Notes: generated by a model not told the origin, from the sequence alone. Shown: positions 35,353 to 44,596, numbered from the stretch's first letter. The stretch: DNA of 64,000 bases from JABCPE02 sp963518845 (GCA_963518845.1 CAUQKV010000008.1:1-64000), one strand, 5' to 3'. A program made the numbers and translations.

Positions 35353-35391
35353 AACGAATGCTTATTCGTTTAAAACGAGTAGGCATTCGTT
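35353..35391. promoter_or_regulatory. candidate LytTR operator, tandem palindromic repeats
   Basis: AACGAAT-GCTT-ATTCGTT at 35353-35370 is followed by AACGAGT-AGGC-ATTCGTT at 35374-35391. The two units start 21 bases apart, two helical turns, and lie between the kinase and regulator genes. They could also fold as a transcript hairpin. Confidence 0.55.
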
Positions 35392-35407
35392 TGGAAAGTA
35401 ATCGTTG

Positions 35408-36721
35408 TTAAATTTCTTTTTCCTCTTTTTCCATGATTTCACGAACTTTTCTCTTTTCCCAAGAATTTCCAAAAGGAGAGAATACGCTCAGTCCGTTCAT
35501 CACCACCCCGAAGCCCCAGCCTATAAGCGGCCACCAGAACCAAAGGTGGTTAGGATTGTGATACAGATTAAGACAGATAAAGAAAGTGTTCATAACCAAG
35601 TAAGTGATGAGGTGCATGTAGAAAGATTTTATTTCTTTCATTCTTTTGTAAGCTCTGTCATAGGCGGGATTTTCGTTAGTTGTTTGCATAATTTTAATTT
35701 TTGAAGTTAATAAAATAGGGATTTTTACATTGAAATGATTTTCTGTTTTTTCTATAAATACTTTTTTGTTTGTAATTAAATTATACCGAGCCGAAATATT
35801 ATTTAAACCAATTCCAGAGGACTGGTGGATGGATTTTCGTGGCTGGAGGTTGTTTTCTACGATTAAATATTGATTTTCGGAATACACTCTGATTTGCAGA
35901 GGTTTTTGTGCTGTGGCGAAATTATGTTTGATGCAGTTTTCCAAAAGAAGCTGTAACGAAAGCGGCACGATGAAGGCTTTTCTGACCTCTGGTTCTATTT
36001 CAAAATGAAAAGAAACGCTGTCTTCAAAACGAGCGGTGAGCATCTCGCAGTAGGTCTTCGCAAAGTCCAATTCTTCCTCTACACTTACTAATTCTTGGTC
36101 TTTTTTATCCAAAATGTATCGGTAAATTTTGGACATTGATGCCGTGAATTCCTGCGCTTTTTGTGGATTTTCCTCAATCAGGGAACTCAGTACATTCAAC
36201 GAATTGAAAAGAAAATGCGGGTCAAGCTGGTTTTTGAGACTTTCAAAGCGAACATTGGCAGAAGTAGCGATGATTTTCTGCTCCACCACCTGCGTCATTG
36301 TAGATTTTTTCCATTCTATCATGAAACTCCTCGCGTGGAGAAAAGCAGAAACTCCCAGAGAAATAAGGATATTAAAAATATGAATCCACCACATTTTTTC
36401 TGTCCAAAAAATCTCAACGGGCATTTTTTGTATCAAAATTAAATTGATGTAGTTGCACAAAAGCACACTCGCCACACTCACCAAAATAGTGAAAATAATT
36501 CCAAGAGTCACACGCTCATAGGTCTGTGATATCCAGTCCCATCTTTGGCTGAGGAAATTATTCAGCAGCATCTGGCTGAACCCGATGGTATAAATATAAA
36601 GGACAGAAATACAGAAATCCAAAAAGAACTTCTCCAAAGTGGGATTCTGCACCCAAAACATTCCTAAAAAAGCAGCAACACCAAAGGAAATAAAAAGACA
36701 GATGAAGAAAAACTTTTTCAT
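35408..36721 (-). CDS. LytS-type sensor histidine kinase fused to a C-terminal 2TM domain
   Basis: From the ATG at 36721 the product is 437 residues. The frame also runs up to a TTG at 36745, but a TACCTTTG box at 36743-36750 (reverse) overlaps that codon, so the ATG is preferred. Four transmembrane segments (about 5-24, 33-52, 72-92, 112-130) precede the kinase core with phospho-His169 (LDPHFLFNSLN) and the ATP motif GIGLNNISARYNL. The kinase normally ends near residue 344 (NVKIPIL). Here the frame continues without a stop into a 93-residue 2TM module starting at Met 345 (codon at 35689), which ends KEEKEI. In relatives the two would be expected as separate genes. Confidence 0.88.
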   Translation of the reverse strand: MKKFFFICLFISFGVAAFLGMFWVQNPTLEKFFLDFCISVLYIYTIGFSQMLLNNFLSQRWDWISQTYERVTLGIIFTILVSVASVLLCNYINLILIQKMPVEIFWTEKMWWIHIFNILISLGVSAFLHARSFMIEWKKSTMTQVVEQKIIATSANVRFESLKNQLDPHFLFNSLNVLSSLIEENPQKAQEFTASMSKIYRYILDKKDQELVSVEEELDFAKTYCEMLTARFEDSVSFHFEIEPEVRKAFIVPLSLQLLLENCIKHNFATAQKPLQIRVYSENQYLIVENNLQPRKSIHQSSGIGLNNISARYNLITNKKVFIEKTENHFNVKIPILLTSKIKIMQTTNENPAYDRAYKRMKEIKSFYMHLITYLVMNTFFICLNLYHNPNHLWFWWPLIGWGFGVVMNGLSVFSPFGNSWEKRKVREIMEKEEKEI

Positions 36722-36742
36722 GGTTCTTGTTTTTTGATGATT

Positions 36743-36750
36743 CAAAGGTA
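36743..36750 (-). promoter_or_regulatory. -7 box of the kinase-regulator operon
   Basis: The reverse strand reads TACCTTTG, fitting TAnnTTTG, 21 bases before the ATG at 36721. Confidence 0.45.
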
Positions 36751-36892
36751 TAACAGATTTCTGATGAAAACTAAAAAAATAAACTGAGCGGTCGTTTTTG
36801 AATACTGAGCCGTATTTTCTAATATAAAATTAAACAAAATCCCGCTCATTTCAGAATGAACAGGATAGAATATTTAGCGGAAAAAACTGATT

Positions 36893-38989
36893 TTATTTCA
36901 GTTGTCGGATGCCCATTTCATAGAACCCGAAACTTAGCAAATCAGCATTTTCATTGATAACTTGGTCTGTAGAACGCCCAGCACCGTGTCCAGCATTCAT
37001 CTCTATTCGAATAAGAATAGGATTTGGACAGCTTTGTTTCTCTTGTAGTTCAGCCCCGAATTTAAAGGAGTGTGCAGGAACCACACGGTCATCGTGGTCG
37101 CTGGTGATAATCATCGTAGAAGGGTAGCACACGCCTTTTTTCACATTATGAACAGGCGAGTAGGATTTCAAGTATTCGAACATCTCTTTGCTGTCCTCTG
37201 CTGTTCCGTAGTCATAAGCCCAGCCAGCACCAGCAGTAAATTTGTTGTAACGAAGCATATCCAGTACTCCCACACCAGGGAAAGCCACTTTGGCAAGGTC
37301 TGGTCTCATAGTCATGGTAGCACCTACAAGAAGTCCGCCGTTAGAACGCCCAGAAAGAGCCATGTATTTAGGTGAAGTGTATCCGTTCTTTTGTAGGTAT
37401 TCTCCTGCTGCGATGAAGTCATTGAATACATTTTTCTTCTGCATTTTGGTTCCTGCATCATGCCATTTTTTACCATACTCACCTCCACCACGGATATTTG
37501 GAACGGCATAGATTCCTCCGTTTTCCATCCAGATAGCATTTACAGGCGAGAAAGAAGGCGTAAGACTTACATTAAACCCTCCATAAGAATACAGGATAGT
37601 AGGGTTTTTACCATCTCTTTTTAATCCTTTTTTGTAGTTGATCATCATCGGTATTTTAGTACCGTCTGCTGAGGTGTAAAATACTTGTTCAGATACATAG
37701 TCATCAGGGTTAAATTTCACTTTAGGTTTTTGGTGAATTTGGTATTTCCCTGTGGTCAAATTATATTTATAAATCGTGCTAGGTGTGATGTAATTTGTAA
37801 ATGAAAAATACAGCTCTTTTTCTCCTGTTTTCCCTTCGAAACCATCTGCCTTCCCAGCGCCAGGGAGTTTGATATCGCGGATAAGTTTTCCGTTGTAGTC
37901 CAGCTGCTGCACGAAAGAAATAGCATCTTTCATATATTTAGCAAATAGGTATCCGCCGCCAGTAGAGATAGACAGTACATTTTCTTTTTCTGGGACTACT
38001 TCTGTCCAGCTGTTAGGATTATTGATATTGAATTTCACTATCTTTTTGTTCGGAGCATTTTTGTCCGTGATAGCATAGATGAAATCGCCTTTGGTATCAA
38101 CTACATTTGTATTAAAATCATACCCACTCTGCACAGAAACGAAGTCTGTTTTTTTCTTTAAATCTTTGATGTAAAGCTCGTTTCCATTCGTAGCATTTGC
38201 CGCAGAAATGATTAGAAATCTTTGGTCATCAGAAACGCTGGCAGAAAGATATCTTCGTTTAAAGTTCTCTCCACCGATGATGAGCTGGTCTTCGGACTGC
38301 TTAGTTCCCAGTTTGTGGAAATAGATTTTGTGCGTGTCTGTCTTTGCAGAAAGTACACTTCCATCAGGTCTGTCATAGCTGGAATAGTAGAAACCTTCAT
38401 CGCCAAGCCATGCAATTCCGCTGAATTTCACATTTACAAGGGTCTCATCGATTTGTTTTTTGGTAATGGCATCTAGGATGATGATTTTATTCCAGTCGCT
38501 GCCTCCTTCGGAGATTTTGTAGGCAACGAGATTTCCTTTTTTATTAAAGCTGATTCCCGCCAAGGAAGTTGTCCCATCAGCCGAGAATTTATTAGGGTCA
38601 AGGAATACTTCTGTTTTTCCGTTTTTGTCCTTTCTGTATAGAACATACTGCGCCTGAAGTCCGTCATTTTTATAGAAATAAGTGTAATCTCCCTCTTTGA
38701 ATGGAGCAGAAATTTTTTCATAATTCCAGATGTCTTTCAGCTGTTTCGCGATGTCCTTTCTGAAAGGAATTTTAGTCAAATAATTATTAGTAAAATCCAC
38801 CTCGCTTTTTACCCAGTTTTTGGTGTTTTGGGACATGTCGTCTTCCAGCCAACGGTAAGGGTCTTCCACCTTCGTGCCGAAATACTCATCGGTGTGGCTT
38901 ATTTTCTCTGTTTTAGGATAATTGTGTTGAGCGTTCATAAATGAAATGGCAGCTAAACCCACTGCGCAGCATAATGTTTTGTTAATCAT
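36893..38989 (-). CDS. prolyl oligopeptidase family serine peptidase (S9A), exported
   Basis: A 698-residue protein from the ATG at 38989, which opens a signal peptide (MINKTLCCAVGLAAISFMNAQ). An ATG 19 residues upstream (39046) is in frame but would bury the signal. The S9A architecture is clear: an N-terminal element (EYFGTKVEDPYRWLEDD), a seven-bladed propeller (about 75-415) and a C-terminal hydrolase domain with catalytic Ser in GRSNGGLLVG, Asp in DHDDRVVPAHSF and His in NAGHGAGRS. It cleaves after proline in short peptides, probably in the periplasm. A TATATTTG box lies at 39006-39013 on the reverse strand. Confidence 0.95.
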   Translation of the reverse strand: MINKTLCCAVGLAAISFMNAQHNYPKTEKISHTDEYFGTKVEDPYRWLEDDMSQNTKNWVKSEVDFTNNYLTKIPFRKDIAKQLKDIWNYEKISAPFKEGDYTYFYKNDGLQAQYVLYRKDKNGKTEVFLDPNKFSADGTTSLAGISFNKKGNLVAYKISEGGSDWNKIIILDAITKKQIDETLVNVKFSGIAWLGDEGFYYSSYDRPDGSVLSAKTDTHKIYFHKLGTKQSEDQLIIGGENFKRRYLSASVSDDQRFLIISAANATNGNELYIKDLKKKTDFVSVQSGYDFNTNVVDTKGDFIYAITDKNAPNKKIVKFNINNPNSWTEVVPEKENVLSISTGGGYLFAKYMKDAISFVQQLDYNGKLIRDIKLPGAGKADGFEGKTGEKELYFSFTNYITPSTIYKYNLTTGKYQIHQKPKVKFNPDDYVSEQVFYTSADGTKIPMMINYKKGLKRDGKNPTILYSYGGFNVSLTPSFSPVNAIWMENGGIYAVPNIRGGGEYGKKWHDAGTKMQKKNVFNDFIAAGEYLQKNGYTSPKYMALSGRSNGGLLVGATMTMRPDLAKVAFPGVGVLDMLRYNKFTAGAGWAYDYGTAEDSKEMFEYLKSYSPVHNVKKGVCYPSTMIITSDHDDRVVPAHSFKFGAELQEKQSCPNPILIRIEMNAGHGAGRSTDQVINENADLLSFGFYEMGIRQLK

Positions 38990-39005
38990 AACTAAAGATT
39001 TTCCC

Positions 39006-39013
39006 CAAATATA
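39006..39013 (-). promoter_or_regulatory. -7 box of the prolyl oligopeptidase gene
   Basis: The reverse strand reads TATATTTG, 16 bases before the preferred ATG at 38989. This supports that start, because the longer frame would begin upstream of it. Confidence 0.45.
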
Positions 39014-39055
39014 ATTAAATTTCCCATTGTGAAAAGTAGTTTTCATTAAAATCTT

Positions 39056-39063
39056 TATTTTTG
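39056..39063 (+). promoter_or_regulatory. -7 box very close to the GH3-like start codon
   Basis: TATTTTTG fits TAnnTTTG and ends 4 bases before the ATG at 39068, so the transcript may be leaderless. Confidence 0.45.
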
Positions 39064-39067
39064 CCTT

Positions 39068-40576
39068 ATGATAAATTTTTTAAAGACTAAAATTGCCTTA
39101 CTTTGGGCAAAAAAACATACCCAAAATGCTGAAATTTATAAACAAAATGCAGCAACTGACCAAGAAAAACTTTTGTTTTCTTTACTGAAAACAGCCGAAA
39201 ATACGCTTTTTGGAAAAGAGCATCATTTTGGAGAAATCCAGTCTGTCAGGGATTTTCAGGAAAAAGTTCCTATCAGTGATTATGAGGACTTAAAACCTTA
39301 TATAGAACGAATAAAAAACGGAGAAAAAGATATTCTATGGACTTCCCAGCCAGAATATTTTGCTAAAACATCTGGGACGACATCAGGCGCGAAGTACATT
39401 CCCATTTCAAAGGAAGGAATGCCTTACCAAATAGCCGCTGCACAATCAGCGATATTCCATTACATTGCCCAAAAAGACAATGCAGATTTTGTGGCTGGGA
39501 AAATGATTTTCTTGCAAGGCTCTCCAGAATTGGAAGAAATCAACGGCATCAAAACAGGCAGACTGTCAGGAATTGTGGCGCATCACATCCCAAATTATCT
39601 TCAAAAAAACAGACTGCCTTCCTACGAAACCAACTGCATAGAAGATTGGGAAACTAAGGTGGATAAAATAGTGGAAGAAACTGAAAATCAAAACATGACT
39701 TTGATTTCTGGTATTCCACCGTGGCTCATTATGTATTTTGAAAAATTAATTAATAAAAAAGGCAAAAAAATAAAGGAAACTTTCCCAAATCTTCAGCTCA
39801 TCATCACAGGCGGAGTGAACTATGAACCTTACCGAGAAAAAATGGAACATCTTTTAGGCGGCGAGGTGGATATTATCCAGACTTTCCCTGCAAGTGAGGG
39901 ATTTTTCGCTTTTCAAGATGACTACACACAGGAGGGGCTTTTGCTCTTGACCAATCATGGGATTTTCTACGAATTCGTTCCATTAGAAGAATTTGGAAAA
40001 CCTAATGCAAGGAGATTGACTTTATCAGAAGTTGAACTAAATAAAGATTATGCTTTGATTATCAGTACTAATTCAGGGCTTTGGGCATATTCCATCGGTG
40101 ATGTGGTTCGTTTTATTTCCAAAAAGCCTCACCGAGTTTTGGTGAGCGGGCGAACGAAACATTTTACCTCTGCTTTTGGAGAACATGTGATTGCTTTTGA
40201 GGTTGAGGAAGCTATGAAAGCTACTGTGGCAAAGCACCCAGCGCAAATTACCGAGTTCCACCTTGCGCCGCAGGTAACACCTGAAAACAATGAACTTCCT
40301 TATCACGAGTGGTTTATAGAATTTGAGAAACAACCAGAGGATTTGGAGGAATTTAGGAAAACATTAGATTTGGAGATGAGAGAGCGAAATGTCTATTATG
40401 ATGATTTGATTTCAGGGAATATTCTTCAATCCTTGAAAATCAGTTGTTTGACTAAAAATGCTTTTCAAGAATACGCCAGAGCAGAAGGAAAACTGGGCGG
40501 ACAAAACAAAATCCCACGACTTGCCAACGATAGGAAAATAGCCGAGATTTTGGAAAAGTTCAAGGAATTGGCGTAA
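39068..40576 (+). CDS. GH3-like acyl-adenylate/amide synthetase
   Basis: A 502-residue protein of the GH3 superfamily, named after plant auxin-responsive enzymes that join a carboxylic acid to an amino acid through an adenylate. Typical GH3 elements are present: FAKTSGTTSGAKYIPIS near residue 97, ITGGVNYEPYREKM, FPASEGFFAFQ, and the C-terminal YSIGDVVRF with LVSGRTKHF. Bacterial members have no known substrate. It is followed by a DUF5071 gene at 4 bases and an MFS exporter, perhaps a small transcript that makes and exports a metabolite; that link is inference. Confidence 0.87.
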   Translation: MINFLKTKIALLWAKKHTQNAEIYKQNAATDQEKLLFSLLKTAENTLFGKEHHFGEIQSVRDFQEKVPISDYEDLKPYIERIKNGEKDILWTSQPEYFAKTSGTTSGAKYIPISKEGMPYQIAAAQSAIFHYIAQKDNADFVAGKMIFLQGSPELEEINGIKTGRLSGIVAHHIPNYLQKNRLPSYETNCIEDWETKVDKIVEETENQNMTLISGIPPWLIMYFEKLINKKGKKIKETFPNLQLIITGGVNYEPYREKMEHLLGGEVDIIQTFPASEGFFAFQDDYTQEGLLLLTNHGIFYEFVPLEEFGKPNARRLTLSEVELNKDYALIISTNSGLWAYSIGDVVRFISKKPHRVLVSGRTKHFTSAFGEHVIAFEVEEAMKATVAKHPAQITEFHLAPQVTPENNELPYHEWFIEFEKQPEDLEEFRKTLDLEMRERNVYYDDLISGNILQSLKISCLTKNAFQEYARAEGKLGGQNKIPRLANDRKIAEILEKFKELA

Positions 40577-40580
40577 TCAA

Positions 40581-40973
40581 ATGATGAAAAATATAAAAAT
40601 CTTATTGCCCAAAGACAAGTTTGATGATAGTAATTTAGAGGAAATAAAATTGTTAAATGACTCTGATTTATCTCAAATTACAAGTGAAGTGCTAACTTGG
40701 ACACAAGATGCTAATTGGCCTATATTTCCTAAAATTGTAGAAATTATTGTGGCAAGACAAGATTTGTTCATTAGTGAAATTTCCAAAGTTTTCCAAACAG
40801 ATGATTGGATTTGGAAATATTGGATTTTGACGAATATCTGCCCTAAACTTAGTTTGGAAAACATAGATTTCTTGAAAAAAGATTTTGATAATATGGTAAA
40901 GGTTTTACCGACAGATATAACAGATATAGAAAAAGAGGAAATTTTGGAATTGATAAATACATTAAGAAAATAA
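40581..40973 (+). CDS. DUF5071 protein
   Basis: A 130-residue soluble protein. The N-terminal LLPKDKFDDSNLEEIKLL and the helical WPIFPKIVEIIVARQD with WKYWILTNICPKLS match the DUF5071 pattern as I recall it. The family has been listed among predicted immunity-type proteins, with no biochemical role known. It is tightly packed between the GH3-like gene (4-base gap) and the MFS gene (3-base gap). No toxin gene is visible nearby. Confidence 0.75.
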   Translation: MMKNIKILLPKDKFDDSNLEEIKLLNDSDLSQITSEVLTWTQDANWPIFPKIVEIIVARQDLFISEISKVFQTDDWIWKYWILTNICPKLSLENIDFLKKDFDNMVKVLPTDITDIEKEEILELINTLRK

Positions 40974-40976
40974 ATA

Positions 40977-42221
40977 ATGAACCTAAAAATATCACTTGAT
41001 GCCCTAAAAGCCTTAAAGAATCAAGAGTTTAGAAACCTTATTACAGGGCGGTTTTTCATCATTCTTGCCTTTAAGATGACCTCTACGCTTTTGGGCTGGT
41101 GGGTTTATGAGCTGACAGGAGATCCGTTTTCTATCGGGCTGATTGGTCTGTCTGAGGTGATTCCTGCGGTGGGGTGCGCTTTGTATGCTGGGCATTTCAT
41201 TGATATGAATGAAAAGAGAAGGCTTTTGCTTATTTGTAATTTTGCTTATGTTATTCTTCTTGGATCGTTGCTTATCCCTGCATGGTCGCAGGTGAGTTTA
41301 GGGATTAGTAATAAGGAAATCACTTATTTTATTTATTTCGTGGTTTTTCTTACAGGGATTGCTCGGTCTTTTCTTGGGCCTATTGTCCCTGCGATGATAC
41401 CCAAAATTGTGAGCAAAGAACTTCTCCCAAGAGCCATTACGATCAATCAGACCACATTTTTGGCGGCATCAGTCATGGGACATGCAATGTGTGGATTTTT
41501 GGTTTCGTTGTTGCAGATTAAGGGAACATTAGTGGTGATAGTCTCTTCCTTGTTTGTGGCTTTCTTTTTCTATTTTAAAACAAAACCACAGCATTCGGAA
41601 TTTAAAGGCCAAGAAGTCAATGTTTACGAGAGTATAAAGGAGGGTCTGCATTATATCTTTAAAACAAAAGAAATTGTAGGCGCTTTGACATTGGATTTGT
41701 TCGCTGTGCTTTTTGGTGGCGCGGTGGCTCTTATTCCTGTTTTTGCAAAGGATATTTTACAGCTGGGCGCGGTAGGCTATGGTTTTCTGAACGCAGCTTC
41801 GGACATCGGAGCAGGGATTTCTATTTTCGCACTGACTTTCTTTCCTTTGAGAAGAAATCAAGGTAAGCTTCTGCTTTTCAGTGTTTTTGGGTTTGGGGCA
41901 TGCATTTTGCTCTTTGGAATTTCAGAATATTTTATTTTATCATTTTTAGCATTGTTGATGAGTGGTATTTTGGATGGAGTGAGTGGAGTGATTAGAGGGA
42001 CTATTGTTCAGCTGAAAACACCTGACCATATGAGGGGAAGAGTGATGAGTGTAAATAGCATGTTCGTGATGTCCAGTAATGAGCTGGGGCAGTTCGAAAG
42101 TGGAGTGGCGGCAAGGCTTTTCGGGGCGGTAAATGCCGTGGTTATAGGCGGATCTATCACGATGCTTATTGCTGTGGCGGTGAGACTTACCTCACCAAAA
42201 CTGAGAGAAATGGAGTATTAG
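40977..42221 (+). CDS. MFS transporter (EntS-like exporter)
   Basis: A 414-residue inner-membrane protein with about 12 hydrophobic segments. The start region (NQEFRNLITGRFFIILAFKM) and the loop ALYAGHFIDMNEKRR between helices 2 and 3 match the EntS/MFS_3 type of exporters. KTPDHMRGRVMSVNSMFVMSSNELG near residue 340 is another signature of that type. Members export siderophores, macrolides or other small molecules. The substrate here is unknown. It is the last gene of the GH3-DUF5071-MFS run. Confidence 0.88.
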   Translation: MNLKISLDALKALKNQEFRNLITGRFFIILAFKMTSTLLGWWVYELTGDPFSIGLIGLSEVIPAVGCALYAGHFIDMNEKRRLLLICNFAYVILLGSLLIPAWSQVSLGISNKEITYFIYFVVFLTGIARSFLGPIVPAMIPKIVSKELLPRAITINQTTFLAASVMGHAMCGFLVSLLQIKGTLVVIVSSLFVAFFFYFKTKPQHSEFKGQEVNVYESIKEGLHYIFKTKEIVGALTLDLFAVLFGGAVALIPVFAKDILQLGAVGYGFLNAASDIGAGISIFALTFFPLRRNQGKLLLFSVFGFGACILLFGISEYFILSFLALLMSGILDGVSGVIRGTIVQLKTPDHMRGRVMSVNSMFVMSSNELGQFESGVAARLFGAVNAVVIGGSITMLIAVAVRLTSPKLREMEY

Positions 42222-42267
42222 ATTTGCGGGAATGAAAAAATAATTTTAATTTTAACCTATAAAAAAG

Positions 42268-42296
42268 TTGAATTGTATTCAAAATTCATATATTTG
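42268..42296 (+). promoter_or_regulatory. promoter of the acpP operon
   Basis: TTG (42268-42270) and TATATTTG (42289-42296) are 18 bases apart, an excellent fit to the Bacteroidota housekeeping promoter, 30 bases before the acpP ATG. Confidence 0.7.
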
Positions 42297-42326
42297 CACA
42301 AAAATAAATTTAAAAATTATATTGTT

Positions 42327-42563
42327 ATGTCAGACATTACATCTAGAGTAAAAGCTATCATTGCTGATAAGCTTGATGTTGAAGAAACAGAAGTAACTCC
42401 AGAAGCTAGCTTCACTAATGATTTAGGAGCTGATTCTTTGGATACAGTAGAATTGATCATGGAATTTGAAAAAGAATTTAACATTCAAATCCCAGATGAC
42501 CAAGCTGAAAAAATTCAGACTGTAGGTCATGCAATCGCTTACATTGAGGAAGTGATTAAATAA
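42327..42563 (+). CDS. acpP: acyl carrier protein
   Basis: A 78-residue acidic protein that carries acyl intermediates on a phosphopantetheine arm. The attachment site Ser37 lies in GADSLDTVEL. The frame extends 18 residues upstream to 42273, but that region contains the promoter's -7 box, so the ATG at 42327 is the start. First gene of acpP-fabF-rnc-IPExxxVDY-pyk, the usual flavobacterial order. Confidence 0.97.
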   Translation: MSDITSRVKAIIADKLDVEETEVTPEASFTNDLGADSLDTVELIMEFEKEFNIQIPDDQAEKIQTVGHAIAYIEEVIK

Positions 42564-42590
42564 TTGTTTTACTGAAAAACTAAAAAAATT

Positions 42591-43835
42591 ATGGAATTAA
42601 AGAGAGTAGTAGTTACAGGTTTTGGAGCCATTACGCCACTGGGCAGTAATGCACAAGAATATTGGGAAAATCTCACTAAGGGCGTAAGTGGTGCTGCACC
42701 TATTACTCTTTTTGATTCTACTAATTTTAAAACTCAATTCGCTTGTGAAGTCAAAAATTTTGACCCTCTTGCTCATTTTGATAAGAAAGAGGCGAAGAAA
42801 ATGGACAGAAACACGCAGTTGGGACTTGTTGCAGCAAAAGAAGCTGTGGCACATAGTAGAATAATAGAAGATGAGGTAAACAAGGATAGAGTAGGTGTAG
42901 TTTGGGGTTCTGGAATTGGAGGATTAGGGACTTTTGAAGCCGAAGTTTTAGGTTGGGCAAATACAGATGTTCCTAGGTTTAATCCGTTCTTTATTCCTAA
43001 AATGATAGCAGATATCACACCAGGGAATATATCTATAGAATATGGATTCCACGGGCCGAATTATACTACTGTTTCTGCGTGTGCATCATCAACCAATGCT
43101 CTGATAGATGCTAAAATGCTTATCCAATTAGGTAAAGCAGATGTCATCGTATGTGGAGGGTCAGAAGCTGCTGTTACAGCCAGTGGTGTGGGAGGCTTTA
43201 ATGCCTTGATGGCGCTTTCTACAAGAAATGATGACCCAAAAACAGCATCTAGACCATTTGACAAAGACCGTGATGGTTTTGTTCTTGGAGAAGGAGCAGG
43301 TTGTATTATTCTTGAAGAATATGAGCATGCCGTAAAACGAGGAGCAACTATCTATGCAGAGCTAAAAGGAGCAGGACTAAGTGCTGATGCTTACCACATG
43401 ACAGCTCCACATCCAGAAGGACTGGGAGCGTATCTTGTAATGAAAAACTGTTTAGAAGATGCTGGTGTTCAGCCTGAAGAGGTAGATCACATCAATATGC
43501 ATGGTACATCTACACCTCTTGGGGATGTGGCAGAATCTAGTGCTATCGCTAAACTATTCGGAGAACATGCTTATAATATTCAAATAAACTCTACAAAATC
43601 TATGACAGGGCATCTTCTAGGTGCGGCGGGTGTTATAGAAGCTATAGCAGCATTAGGAACCATTGTTCATGGTGTGGTGCCTCCTACGATCAATCATTTT
43701 ACTGATGATGAACAGATAGACTCTCGTCTTAATTTTACATTTAATAAAGCTGTTCAGAGAGATGTAAAAGTAGCAATGAGTAATACTTTCGGTTTCGGAG
43801 GACATAATGCATGTGTTCTATTTAAGAAAATCTAA
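42591..43835 (+). CDS. fabF: 3-oxoacyl-ACP synthase II
   Basis: Condensing enzyme extending acyl-ACP with malonyl-ACP. The 414-residue product has the catalytic triad of the FabB/F type: Cys in TTVSACASSTNAL near residue 164, His in NMHGTSTPLGD and His in KSMTGHLLGAAG. The C-terminal NTFGFGGHNACVLF is typical. It follows acpP at 27 bases, and its stop overlaps the rnc start by one base (TAATG), implying coupled translation. Confidence 0.97.
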   Translation: MELKRVVVTGFGAITPLGSNAQEYWENLTKGVSGAAPITLFDSTNFKTQFACEVKNFDPLAHFDKKEAKKMDRNTQLGLVAAKEAVAHSRIIEDEVNKDRVGVVWGSGIGGLGTFEAEVLGWANTDVPRFNPFFIPKMIADITPGNISIEYGFHGPNYTTVSACASSTNALIDAKMLIQLGKADVIVCGGSEAAVTASGVGGFNALMALSTRNDDPKTASRPFDKDRDGFVLGEGAGCIILEEYEHAVKRGATIYAELKGAGLSADAYHMTAPHPEGLGAYLVMKNCLEDAGVQPEEVDHINMHGTSTPLGDVAESSAIAKLFGEHAYNIQINSTKSMTGHLLGAAGVIEAIAALGTIVHGVVPPTINHFTDDEQIDSRLNFTFNKAVQRDVKVAMSNTFGFGGHNACVLFKKI

Positions 43836-44596
43836 TGAATAAGATTAGGAGGTATATTTTGGACTTTCTATTAAAGAAAAGAAGAGATACAAAATACCCC
43901 GATAGGGATCTGAAATTTATTGCCGATATTAGTAAACTCGTTGGATTTAAAATCCAAGATATAGAGCTATACAGAGAGGCTTTTTCCTTAAAAAAAAATT
44001 CTAAAGATGGTGGCTGTTCCAAAAACTATGAGAGACTCGAGTTTTTGGGGGATGCTATGATAGGAAGCATCATTTCTTATTATCTGTATGAGAACTATCC
44101 TAATCACAATGAAGGCTATCTCACACAGATGAAATCCAAGATTGTCAATAGACAAAACCTCAATCGCTTGGGCGAACAGTTGTGTTTAACCAGCCATATT
44201 CAGAATTCTAAATTACAAGTTTTAGGAGAAAATATCTCGGGGAATTTGTTGGAAGCTTTGGTGGGAGCGGTGTATTTGGATGCTAATTATGAAATGTGCC
44301 AGTCCGTTGTCGAAAGATGGCTTCTTAACCCAAGTGAGATTACTAGAATAGAAAATAAAATAGTAAGCTACAAGAGCCTTCTTCTGGAATGGGGACAGAA
44401 AAAGAAAGTGAAGATACAATATGAAACTGCTGAGGAGCTCTTGCCTAATAAGAGTATCTGTTTCAGGTGTTCGGTCTTGCTCAATGAAGAAAAAATAGGC
44501 TGCGCCTCTGAGACTTCAAAGAAAAAAGCAGAAGAAAAAGCGGCTAAAAGAGCATTTTATGCATTAAATAAAAGAGAAAATATCCTTGAAAAATAA
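43835..44596 (+). CDS. rnc: ribonuclease III
   Basis: Cleaves double-stranded RNA during rRNA and mRNA processing. The 253-residue product has the catalytic signature YERLEFLGDAMIG near residue 66 and the second acidic element NLLEALVGAVYLDA near residue 137. A double-stranded RNA-binding domain follows in the last about 70 residues (SYKSLLLEWGQKKK to KKKAEEKAAKRAFYAL). It overlaps both neighbours by a few bases, fixing it within the acpP operon. Confidence 0.96.
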   Translation: MNKIRRYILDFLLKKRRDTKYPDRDLKFIADISKLVGFKIQDIELYREAFSLKKNSKDGGCSKNYERLEFLGDAMIGSIISYYLYENYPNHNEGYLTQMKSKIVNRQNLNRLGEQLCLTSHIQNSKLQVLGENISGNLLEALVGAVYLDANYEMCQSVVERWLLNPSEITRIENKIVSYKSLLLEWGQKKKVKIQYETAEELLPNKSICFRCSVLLNEEKIGCASETSKKKAEEKAAKRAFYALNKRENILEK

